A DNA stretch of 12,471 nucleotides. It comes from DAOTZU01 sp034433995. GTDB lineage: Bacteria > Chloroflexota > Anaerolineae > UBA1429. Positions 7,122 to 12,471 of this stretch are shown here, piece by piece. The DNA lies in assembly GCA_034433995.1 (NCBI GenBank), contig DAOTZU010000097.1, forward strand, positions 1 to 12,471, read 5' to 3'. A program made the translations under genes and the position numbers. Below the pieces are notes generated by a model, which was not told the DNA's origin, ran no database searches, and saw only the letters and a list, made by a program, of their open reading frames with translations. Within the stretch, counting starts at the first letter, position 1, and each line of letters starts with the position of its first letter.

Positions 7122-8348
7122 TCAACTCAGCAAGATGACCTGGGCCAGCTCGCCGGCCTTGAGGCCCGGCCGGTCCTCCGGGACGATGGCCAGGCCTTGT
7201 GCCCGTACCATGGAGAGCAGGATCCCCGATCCCTGCTCGCCCGTCAGGCGGGCGTGGTATTGGCCGTCGCGCTGTTCCAGGGTCACCCGCAGGAAATAGC
7301 GGTACCCCACCTTGCCCGGCGCATCCTCGTCCAGGATGGCCATCACACTGGGGGGGCGCAGGTCGCGTTGGCCCAGCAGCTTCAGGATGGCCGGCCGGGC
7401 AAAGGTCTCAAAGGAGACCATGGAAGAGACGGGGTTGCCCGGCAGCCCCAAAAGCGGCACGCCGCCGATCTGCCCAAAGGCAAAGGGTTTGCCGGGGCGC
7501 ATCTGCACCCGCCAAAAGCTGATCTCCCCCTCGGTGGCCAGGACCTTTTTCACCACGTCGAAATCGCCCACCGAGATGCCGCCGGAGGTGAGCAACAGGT
7601 CCAAGCCCTGGCTCAGGCCGTGGCGGATTTTGTCCGTGATCTCTTGAATGCGGTCGCGGGCGATGCCCAGGAGCACCGGTTCGCCGCCGTATTTGAGCAC
7701 TTGGGCGGCGTTGGAGTAGCTGTTGGCGTTGCGGATCTTGCCCGGCGCCCAGGGCGCGTCCACTGCGATCACCTCGTCGCCGGTGGCCAAGATCCCCACC
7801 CGTGGTCGCCGGGTGACCGCCACGTGCGGATGTCCCAGGGCGGCCAACATGCCCACCTCTTGGGGGCGCAACCGGGTGCCCCGCTCCAAGATGAGCGCTC
7901 CCCGTTGCACATCCTCCCCGGCCAGGCGGACGTTCTGCCCGCGCCGGTGGGGCCTCAAGATGAGGACCCACTCGCCCTCGCGCCGGGTCTCCTCAAAGGG
8001 GACCACGGTATCGGCGCCAGCGGGGATGGGCGCGCCGGTCATGATGCGGATGGCGGTGCCGGGGGTTACCTCGACGTCGGTGGTATAGCCGGCGGGCAAG
8101 TCGTAGATGATGCGGAGGCGCACGGGTTGGTCGGGGCCGGCGGCGCGGGTATCCTCCGCCCGCAAGGCATAGCCATCCATGGCCGAGTTGCTCAGCGGGG
8201 GGATATCCATCTCGGCATAAATATCCTCCGCCAAGACGCGCCCTAGCGCCTCCAGGATGGGCACGCGCTCCGCGGGAAGCGGCTGCACGTGCGCCAGGAT
8301 GATCTCTTGGGCCTTTTCGATGCTCAATAGCTGATATTCCTCGCTCAT
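7122..8348 (-). CDS. moeA: Molybdopterin molybdotransferase MoeA
   Basis: Inserts molybdate into adenylylated molybdopterin to give molybdenum cofactor (cytoplasm). The 408 residues match the family length of about 400-410. Hallmarks in order: PPLSNSAMDGYALR (Asp58, equivalent to the key Asp of E. coli MoeA), TGAPIPAGADTVVPFEET, GILATGDEV (Asp191), SGGISVGDFDVVKK, MRPGKPFAFG, LLGLPGNPVSSMVSFETFARPAI, and a C-terminal MoeA domain IV-like region. The ATG at 8348 is chosen because GAGGAG (8353-8358) precedes it by 4 nt; the TTG at 8369 would lie upstream of that site and within the leader inverted repeat. It is the first gene of a four-gene run with MOSC, HD and DUF4416. Confidence 0.95.
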   Translation of the reverse strand: MSEEYQLLSIEKAQEIILAHVQPLPAERVPILEALGRVLAEDIYAEMDIPPLSNSAMDGYALRAEDTRAAGPDQPVRLRIIYDLPAGYTTDVEVTPGTAIRIMTGAPIPAGADTVVPFEETRREGEWVLILRPHRRGQNVRLAGEDVQRGALILERGTRLRPQEVGMLAALGHPHVAVTRRPRVGILATGDEVIAVDAPWAPGKIRNANSYSNAAQVLKYGGEPVLLGIARDRIQEITDKIRHGLSQGLDLLLTSGGISVGDFDVVKKVLATEGEISFWRVQMRPGKPFAFGQIGGVPLLGLPGNPVSSMVSFETFARPAILKLLGQRDLRPPSVMAILDEDAPGKVGYRYFLRVTLEQRDGQYHARLTGEQGSGILLSMVRAQGLAIVPEDRPGLKAGELAQVILLS

Positions 8349-8362
8349 CTCACTCCTCGGAA

Positions 8363-8407
8363 GGACCAAGCGCCAAAGGCATAAAGGATTGCTCCATGCC
8401 TTGGTCC
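8363..8407 (-). promoter_or_regulatory. Inverted repeat in the moeA leader
   Basis: GGACCAAG at 8363-8370 and CTTGGTCC at 8400-8407 are perfect 8-bp complements. Inside them GCAT (8379-8382) can pair with ATGC (8396-8399). In the moeA mRNA this forms a stem with an asymmetric bulge. It ends 4 nt before the GAGGAG ribosome binding site. No T-run follows, so translation control or mRNA stability is more likely than termination. The leader (about 64 nt) is shorter than the known Moco riboswitch. Confidence 0.45.
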
Positions 8408-8419
8408 TCTCGGCGCCTC

Positions 8420-8447
8420 ATGATAGCATAATCGTTCAGGTCTTCAA
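8420..8447 (-). promoter_or_regulatory. Predicted promoter of the moeA operon
   Basis: Read on the minus strand: TTGAAG (8447-8442), a 16-bp spacer, TATCAT (8425-8420), with an extended -10 TGC at 8428-8426. Transcription would start near 8412, giving a leader of about 64 nt. It lies in the 117-bp gap between the glycosyltransferase stop codon and moeA, where no clear terminator was seen, so some read-through from the rmlD operon is possible. Confidence 0.55.
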
Positions 8448-8465
8448 AGCACGGGGACGCCACGG

Positions 8466-9248
8466 TCAGGGCCGGCGCTCCGTCTCCCTGGGGGCGCGGT
8501 AGACCCCGCGCCAGGAGTTGATCTTGATGCGCAACACCTGCTCGGCCATCTCTTTGGATTCGGCCAAGTAGCTCTTGCGCTTGCCGGTGGCCACGTCGCG
8601 GTTGGCCCAGGCCACCGGCACCTCGCCCAGGCGGTAGCCGGCCCGCTCCACCAAGTAGAGCAGCTCCACGTCAAAGGCGGTCACCTTCCACCCGGTGACG
8701 CGTGCGGGCTTTTGGATGGCCTCCAACTGGGGAAAGATCTCCAGGGCCACCGAACGCCGCAGGGCCTTGAAGCCACATTGGGTGTCGGAGATGCGGCGCA
8801 ACAAAAAGAGCCGCCTGAAACTGCGAAAGATGGAGGAGCCGATGCGCCGATAGAGAGGGTAATTCTCCCGCGCCATGCCACGCGAGCCGATGACCACGTC
8901 ATACCCCTGGGCGAAAAGGGGCAAGAGCAGGGCCAGTTGGTCGATGGGGGTGGATTGGTCCATATCGGTAAAGAGGACGATCTCCCCTCGTGCCGCCTGG
9001 ATGCCCGCCCACACGGCGGCGGGTTTGCCGCCATGGGGGTTCTCCAGCAGGCGGAAGTGGGGATGGTCGCGCAGGAAGGCGCGCACCAGCTCGCGGCTCT
9101 CGTCGGTGCTGCCATCGTCCGAGATCACCACCTCATAGGGATAATCCTGTTGGCTGAGATAGGTATGGACCTCGGCCAGGACGCCCCGGCGCAGGTTCTC
9201 GCTTTCGTTATAACAAGGGATCACCACCGAAAGAAACGGCTCGCCCAC
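8466..9248 (-). CDS. GT2 glycosyltransferase, dolichyl-phosphate glucosyl/mannosyltransferase-like
   Basis: A 260-residue GT-A fold transferase, probably making a polyprenyl-phosphate-linked sugar at the inner face of the membrane. It opens with LSVVIPCYNESENL, has ISDDGSTDES (Asp44-Asp45), and the DxD metal site FTDMDQSTP (Asp95/Asp97). IGSRGMAR, ISDTQCGFKALRR and VTGWKVTAFDVELLYLVERAGYRLGEVPVAW are typical of the Alg5/DPM1-like branch. No C-terminal membrane helices or GtrA domain are present. The start is GTG at 9246-9248 with only a G-run upstream as RBS. It lies 13 bp after the other GT2 gene and is the last gene of the rmlD operon. The sugar donor is not determinable from sequence. Confidence 0.88.
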   Translation of the reverse strand: MGEPFLSVVIPCYNESENLRRGVLAEVHTYLSQQDYPYEVVISDDGSTDESRELVRAFLRDHPHFRLLENPHGGKPAAVWAGIQAARGEIVLFTDMDQSTPIDQLALLLPLFAQGYDVVIGSRGMARENYPLYRRIGSSIFRSFRRLFLLRRISDTQCGFKALRRSVALEIFPQLEAIQKPARVTGWKVTAFDVELLYLVERAGYRLGEVPVAWANRDVATGKRKSYLAESKEMAEQVLRIKINSWRGVYRAPRETERRP

Positions 9249-9261
9249 GCGCCCCCCAGTC

Positions 9262-10221
9262 TTAGGTTAGAATCTGCTCTAGCTCGCCGAGATCCACGCG
9301 CCGTCGCCTCTGGATGGCCCGCCGCGCCCGGAGCCAGCGAGGCCAGGTCAAGAGGCCCACCAGTTGCCCGCGCAGCCGGGCCCGGGCTGCCGCTCCACGC
9401 CAGGCCCGCAAGGCCTGCCAGGCGATGTGTGCCTGGGCGGCGAGGATGCAGCGCCAATGGCGCTTGAGGAGCGCGGTGGGGTAGTTGCGGGCGATGACCC
9501 ACACGGTGTTGCGCCCCACATAGTAGCTAGCCAGCTTCCCCCCGCCCGTGGCGCTGAGGCGATGATAGACCACCGCTTTAGGCGCATAGATGCATTTCCA
9601 GCCGGCCAGTTGGGCCCGCCAGGCCAGGTCCACATCCTCGCAATACATGAAAAAAGCCTCTTCCAGGCCGCCCAGCTCTTCCCAGGTGGCCCGCCGATAG
9701 GCCGCCGCCCCGCCGCAAGGGCCAAAGACATAGGTTTCCTGATCGTAGGGCGGCCCATAGGTCTGCCAGACGCCGCGAGAATCCGGCAGGCCATTGCGCC
9801 CGTAAAGGTCGCCGGCGGAGTGGAGGGTATCGCGCCGGTCATAGATCATCAGGCGCGAGGCGGCGGATCCTGCCTCCGGATGGCGGTCCAGCGCGGCCAG
9901 CAACTCGGCCAGCCACTCTGGATCAGCCTCGGTGTCGTTGTTCAACAAGATCAGCACTTGGCCCCGGGCCAAACGTGCTCCGGCGTTGCAGCCGGCGGTG
10001 TAGCCCCCGTTGGTGGGCAGAGCCAACACCCGCACCTCCGGGTATTCCCGCGCCAGGGCGGCCACCGAGCCATCGCTGGAGGCATTATCCACCACGATCA
10101 CCTCGAAATCCTGCATGGTCTGCCGGCGCAAGGAATCCAGGCAGGGGCGCAGGAGGGCCAGCCCGTTCCAATTGGGGATGATCACCGAGGCGCGGGGTGG
10201 CGCGGAGGGCTCGACGCTCAT
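9262..10221 (-). CDS. GT2 glycosyltransferase, rhamnosyltransferase-like
   Basis: A 319-residue family-2 transferase of the WbbL/RfbF type, expected to move an activated deoxysugar onto a surface glycan at the cytoplasmic membrane face. Motifs: ASVIIPNWNG (11-20), VVDNASSDGS (43-52), LPTNGGYTAGCNAGARLA, LLNNDTEADPEW (metal-binding Asp96), GPCGGAAAYRR, and the ED-containing FFMYCEDVDLAWRAQLAGW (Glu195-Asp196). A basic, helical C-terminal tail (about 245-319) may lie on the membrane. ATG at 10221 overlaps the rmlD stop by 4 bases (ATGA), indicating translational coupling. The pairing with rmlD favours dTDP-rhamnose as donor, which is inference. Confidence 0.9.
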   Translation of the reverse strand: MSVEPSAPPRASVIIPNWNGLALLRPCLDSLRRQTMQDFEVIVVDNASSDGSVAALAREYPEVRVLALPTNGGYTAGCNAGARLARGQVLILLNNDTEADPEWLAELLAALDRHPEAGSAASRLMIYDRRDTLHSAGDLYGRNGLPDSRGVWQTYGPPYDQETYVFGPCGGAAAYRRATWEELGGLEEAFFMYCEDVDLAWRAQLAGWKCIYAPKAVVYHRLSATGGGKLASYYVGRNTVWVIARNYPTALLKRHWRCILAAQAHIAWQALRAWRGAAARARLRGQLVGLLTWPRWLRARRAIQRRRRVDLGELEQILT

Positions 10222-11048
10222 GGGCGTTCCTCAAAGTAGGCCTGCAGCGCCTCGCGCCAGGGCCGCATGATGATGCCCAGCTCGGCCGCGCAAAAGTTGC
10301 GCAGCTCCGCCTGCTTGGGCACCTGGGCCGCCCGGACATAATTGGTGCTGGGGATCAGCTCCACCTCCCTCAAACCCGCCAAGCGCAAGATCTCTTGGGC
10401 CCACTCGTAGCGCGAGGCCACGCCGGCATTGGGCAGGTGATAGATGCCATATGCCGGCTGGCGGATCAACCGATTCAGGGCGTGGGCCACATCCAGGGCG
10501 TAGGTGGGCGAGCCCAGCTCATCGGTGACCATCTGCAGCCGTCGGCGCTCTTGGGCCAAACGCAGGACGGTCCGGACAAAGTTGCGCGGCCCCGCGCCAT
10601 AGAGCCAGGCCACCCGCACGATGTAGAAACGCTGCGCCAGGTCGCGGGTGACCTGCTCGCCCAACCACTTGGTGCGCCCGTAGACGCTCAAGGGATGGGG
10701 ATCATCGTATTCCCAATAGGGCGCGCCCTTGGTGCCATCGAACACATAATCGGTGCTGATATAGACCAGGCTCGCCCCGCATTGCTGGGCGGCGACGGCC
10801 ACATTGCGTGTCCCTAAAACGTTGACCCGGTAGGCCAGCTCCGGGTTGCGTTCGCAGCCATCCACATCGGTGAGGGCTGCGGTGTGGATGATCACCTCGG
10901 GCTGGAAAGCCGCGATGGCGCCCAGGGTGGCGGCGAGATCGGTGAGGTCGTGTTCGGGCAAGTCCAAGAGCAAGAGCTCGTCGGCGACAAGGACACGCTG
11001 CAACGCGCTGCCCAATTGCCCTTTGCTGCCGGTGATGGCGATGCGCAT
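10218..11048 (-). CDS. rmlD: dTDP-4-dehydrorhamnose reductase
   Basis: NAD(P)H-dependent last step of dTDP-L-rhamnose synthesis in the cytoplasm. The 276 residues fit the RmlD/RfbD short-chain dehydrogenase family: the Rossmann motif TGSKGQLG (6-13), HTAALTDVDGCE (55-66), the catalytic set STDYVFDG (Ser98/Thr99) and YGRTK (Tyr123, Lys127), RVAWLYG, and the C-terminal substrate region. ATG at 11048 follows AGGGGG by a few bases. It is first in an operon with two GT2 genes. rmlA, rmlB and rmlC are not in the window. A methionine-adenosyltransferase beta-subunit-like reductase is a remote alternative. Confidence 0.93.
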   Translation of the reverse strand: MRIAITGSKGQLGSALQRVLVADELLLLDLPEHDLTDLAATLGAIAAFQPEVIIHTAALTDVDGCERNPELAYRVNVLGTRNVAVAAQQCGASLVYISTDYVFDGTKGAPYWEYDDPHPLSVYGRTKWLGEQVTRDLAQRFYIVRVAWLYGAGPRNFVRTVLRLAQERRRLQMVTDELGSPTYALDVAHALNRLIRQPAYGIYHLPNAGVASRYEWAQEILRLAGLREVELIPSTNYVRAAQVPKQAELRNFCAAELGIIMRPWREALQAYFEERP

Positions 11049-11083
11049 GGAGGCCCCCTATGACCAAGGTGATGAGTATCCCC

Positions 11084-11112
11084 ATTATAGCATCGGCGGG
11101 GGATCAGGGCAA
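11084..11112 (-). promoter_or_regulatory. Predicted promoter of the rmlD operon
   Basis: On the minus strand: TTGCCC (11112-11107), a 17-bp spacer, perfect TATAAT (11089-11084) with an extended -10 TGC (11092-11090). The start would be near 11076, giving a short leader of about 28 nt before rmlD. It is divergent from the stronger promoter at 11150-11178, with about 37 bp between the two -35 boxes. Confidence 0.7.
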
Positions 11113-11149
11113 AGAGGGCGGTGAAAGGAACAAGCGCGAAAAATGGCTA

Positions 11150-11178
11150 TTGACAACTTGGCCAATTCCCTTTATGAT
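11150..11178 (+). promoter_or_regulatory. Strong predicted promoter upstream of the sugar-binding protein leader
   Basis: Consensus TTGACA (11150-11155), a 17-bp spacer, TATGAT (11173-11178, 5 of 6). Transcription would start near 11185. The spacer contains the palindrome TTGGCCAA (11158-11165), a plausible operator for a sugar-responsive repressor. The coding start it appears to serve is about 320 nt downstream. Confidence 0.7.
11158..11165. promoter_or_regulatory. Candidate operator palindrome TTGGCCAA
   Basis: A perfect 8-bp palindrome centred between the -35 and -10 boxes. A protein bound here would block RNA polymerase. An 8-mer of this kind can occur by chance, and no regulator gene is visible in the window. 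Confidence 0.3.
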
Positions 11179-11184
11179 AGATGC

Positions 11185-11370
11185 GCTGATGTGCGTCGTC
11201 GTCCGCCAACCTGGTGGGCGGCGGGACATACTTGCTTGGCCCAGGGTTGTGCTCCGAGGAGTAACCAATGGCGGTTACCGGTTGGGTGGCATGGGCACCG
11301 GAAGAGGCTCGGCAAAAGGTCCGCGGAAGCCTTATGAGGCGTCAGGGCCTTTTGTCGGGGCCTCTTTTTT
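11185..11370 (+). ncRNA. Putative structured leader RNA or small RNA ahead of the sugar-binding protein
   Basis: About 185 nt between a strong promoter and a hairpin with T6. Pairings seen: CCGCC (11203-11207) with GGCGG (11217-11221); GTAACC (11261-11266) with GGTTAC (11273-11278), nested inside GTGCTC (11249-11254) with GGGCAC (11293-11298). GCCT (11329-11332) with AGGC (11337-11340) would compete with the terminator stem. CAACCTGG (11207-11214) can also pair with 11241-11249, excluding the first hairpin. No plausible coding frame with a ribosome binding site was found. It does not match the consensus of TPP, cobalamin, FMN, SAM, c-di-GMP, fluoride, ZTP or T-box elements as I know them. It could be a cis attenuator of the downstream gene or an independent sRNA. 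Confidence 0.42.
11336..11370 (+). terminator. Intrinsic-terminator-like hairpin with T6
   Basis: GAGGC (11336-11340) pairs with GCCTC (11360-11364), immediately followed by six T (11365-11370). An alternative inner stem AGG-CC (11344-11349) with GG-CCT (11358-11363) is also possible. The stem is short and the outer loop long, so strength is uncertain. Its position 137 bp before the sugar-binding protein start, with no other promoter seen after it, suggests that gene depends on read-through. Confidence 0.5.
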
Positions 11371-11507
11371 AATCCGGGCCGTCGCCGGTCTCTTGGGGGT
11401 GGTGGCGCCCAAAGCCAGGAGGAGAGGAGGTGATGCTTTTGCCTTGCTGGTGTCCGCGGAGGGGTTTGCAAAATTACCACACAAGCACACAATGGAGGGA
11501 TGGAACC
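11371..11507 (+). other. Untranslated stretch between the terminator-like hairpin and the sugar-binding protein
   Basis: It holds another potential hairpin (TTGGG 11393-11397 with CCCAA 11408-11412) and two purine-rich Shine-Dalgarno-like runs: 11417-11430, and GGAGGG at 11494-11499. An ATG at 11433 is in frame with the sugar-binding protein, 25 codons upstream, but its extension (MLLPCWCPRRG...) is not signal-like. No promoter was recognised here. Confidence 0.5.
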
Positions 11508-12471
11508 ATGAGGCTCAGAATAGGTTTGCTCTTGCTCGTTTTGCTCTTGTTGCCCTTGATGTCAGGCGCTTGCGCCACTGCCAAAGGCGTCTCGGGCAAG
11601 TTGACCATCTGGCATGGCTGGACAGATAGCAACGAATTGGCCCTCCTGAACGCGGCCTTGGATGCCTTCAAGAAAGAGAATCCCAAGGTTACTGTGGAGG
11701 TGTTGGCCGTCCCCTTTGACCAGCTCAAGAACAAGTTCACCACCGAGGCCTCCACAGGAGGCGGGCCAGACCTGCTGATCGGCCCCAAGGATTGGATCGG
11801 CGAGTTGACCAACGCCAAGCTCATCGCCGAACTGGATACGCTGGCCAAAGATATCTTGGACCAGCTGAACCCGGCGGCGGTGGAGGCGAACAAGTTCAAG
11901 GGCAAGGTGATGGCCCTGCCGGAGAGCGTGGAGGCCGTGGTCCTCTGGTATAACAAGGACCTGGTCAAGACGCCGCCCACCAATACCGATGAGCTCCTCA
12001 ACGTCCCCGCGAAGGTGGCCCTGAACACCGGCTTTTACCACAGCGTGGGCTTTCTCTTTGGTTTCGGCGGCCAGATTTTTGATGCCAACCAGAAATGCGT
12101 CTTTGACCAGGGCACCGGCGTGGCCGATTACCTGGAGTTCATGGCCAAGGCCAAAGCGAGCCCCAACGTCCTGGCCGATAGCGATGGCGGCAAGCTGGAT
12201 GCGGCCTTTAAGGACAAGAAAGTGGGGATGATCTTTAACGGCCCGTGGGCGACGGGTGATTACACCAAGGCCTTGGGCGCGGACAAGTTGGCGGTGGCAC
12301 CGCCCATCAAGATCACCAAGACGGGCAAGACCTTTGCCCCCTTCCTGGGCACCAAGAACCTCTTCCTCAGTGCCAACTCCAAGGGGGATTCACAAAAGGC
12401 TGCCTTGGCCTTTATGAAGGTGATGGTCAGCGAGGAGATCCAGAGCAACTATGCCATCAAGGCCGGGCACA
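11508..12471 (+). CDS. Sugar ABC transporter substrate-binding lipoprotein, MalE-like, 3' truncated by window edge
   Basis: Extracytoplasmic receptor of an ABC sugar importer (family 1 solute-binding protein), probably for a maltodextrin-type or other oligosaccharide; ligand unproven. 321 codons are visible and the frame runs off the end, with family lengths around 400. It starts with a signal peptide (basic MRLR, then a Leu-rich core) ending LMSGAC, a lipoprotein box with Cys22. Family marks are KLTIWHGWTD, DAFKKENPKVTVEV, GPDLLIGPKDWIGEL, GKVMALPESVEAVVLWYNKDLV, GFLFGFGGQIFD, GMIFNGPWATGDY and the C-terminal AALAFMKVMVSEE. ATG at 11508 is chosen from GGAGGG (11494-11499), 8 nt upstream, and from the signal peptide. 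The segment between PPTNTDELL and GFYHS is shorter than in E. coli MalE. Permease genes are expected downstream. Confidence 0.93.
   Translation, partial: MRLRIGLLLLVLLLLPLMSGACATAKGVSGKLTIWHGWTDSNELALLNAALDAFKKENPKVTVEVLAVPFDQLKNKFTTEASTGGGPDLLIGPKDWIGELTNAKLIAELDTLAKDILDQLNPAAVEANKFKGKVMALPESVEAVVLWYNKDLVKTPPTNTDELLNVPAKVALNTGFYHSVGFLFGFGGQIFDANQKCVFDQGTGVADYLEFMAKAKASPNVLADSDGGKLDAAFKDKKVGMIFNGPWATGDYTKALGADKLAVAPPIKITKTGKTFAPFLGTKNLFLSANSKGDSQKAALAFMKVMVSEEIQSNYAIKAGH

Noticed and set aside
6975..8246. Plus-strand open frame of 423 codons
   Set aside because: Antisense to moeA and MOSC, whose motifs are complete; its product is a His/Gln/Gly-rich shadow.
8349..8369. TTG start at 8369 for moeA
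   Set aside because: The added residues are not part of the family and the GAGGAG site is correctly placed for the ATG at 8348.
11284..11299. GGGTGGCA resembling the core of a T-box
   Set aside because: The bases after it do not complete the conserved ACCGCG, there is no specifier stem of the right length before it, and a sugar-binding protein is not a usual T-box target.
11293..11345. Possible signal recognition particle RNA or 6S RNA
   Set aside because: The GGAAG present lacks the conserved SRP loop around it, and the ends of the 185-nt stretch do not pair as 6S RNA ends do.
11060..11629. Plus-strand open frame of 189 codons across the promoter and leader
   Set aside because: It would start upstream of the consensus promoter, has no ribosome binding site, and ends inside the lipoprotein gene in another frame.
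11474..12041. Two overlapping minus-strand open frames opposite the sugar-binding protein
   Set aside because: The plus-strand frame is a clear MalE-like lipoprotein that stays open to the window end; the antisense frames have no motifs.

Overview
The window is GC-rich bacterial DNA, densely packed with genes on both strands. It most resembles a chromosomal segment from the phylum Chloroflexota (Anaerolineae or a neighbouring class). That assignment is an inference. It rests on a bacterial isopentenyl phosphate kinase, a zinc-ribbon/TM/Thr-Pro-linker protein of a type recurrent in that phylum, a FecR-domain membrane protein, and the overall gene style. No rRNA, tRNA, CRISPR array, insertion sequence or phage gene was seen.

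Left block, + strand (1-5317). A 5'-truncated isopentenyl phosphate kinase is followed by a site-2 (RseP-type) membrane metalloprotease and a membrane-anchored double zinc-ribbon protein with a Thr/Pro-rich spacer. An extended -10 promoter at 2653-2681 then probably drives a compact three-gene unit: a HEAT-repeat protein with a very acidic tail, an acylphosphatase, and a FecR-domain membrane protein that starts on the base after the acylphosphatase stop codon.

Middle block, - strand (8447 down to 5321). A promoter at 8420-8447 precedes moeA (molybdopterin molybdotransferase), a MOSC-domain protein, an HD-domain phosphohydrolase and a DUF4416 protein. The spacings of 24, 30 and 10 bp look like one operon with a molybdenum-cofactor theme. 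Its last gene meets the FecR gene tail to tail, with only 3 bp between the stop codons. The short moeA leader contains an inverted repeat that ends just before the ribosome binding site.

Right block, - strand (11112 down to 8466). A strong extended -10 promoter drives rmlD (dTDP-4-dehydrorhamnose reductase), a rhamnosyltransferase-like GT2 glycosyltransferase (4-base ATGA overlap with rmlD), and a second, dolichyl-phosphate-glucosyltransferase-like GT2. This looks like part of a cell-surface rhamnose glycan pathway.

Right end, + strand (11150-12471). Divergent from rmlD is the best promoter in the window (TTGACA-17-TATGAT, with a TTGGCCAA palindrome in its spacer). It is followed by about 185 nt of potentially structured, apparently non-coding sequence ending in a hairpin plus T6. 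After another 137 nt comes a MalE-like sugar-binding lipoprotein of an ABC importer, which runs off the window. The promoter-leader-terminator-gene arrangement suggests regulation by attenuation or a riboswitch-like leader, and I could not match it to a known class. It is the most promising candidate for something undescribed here.
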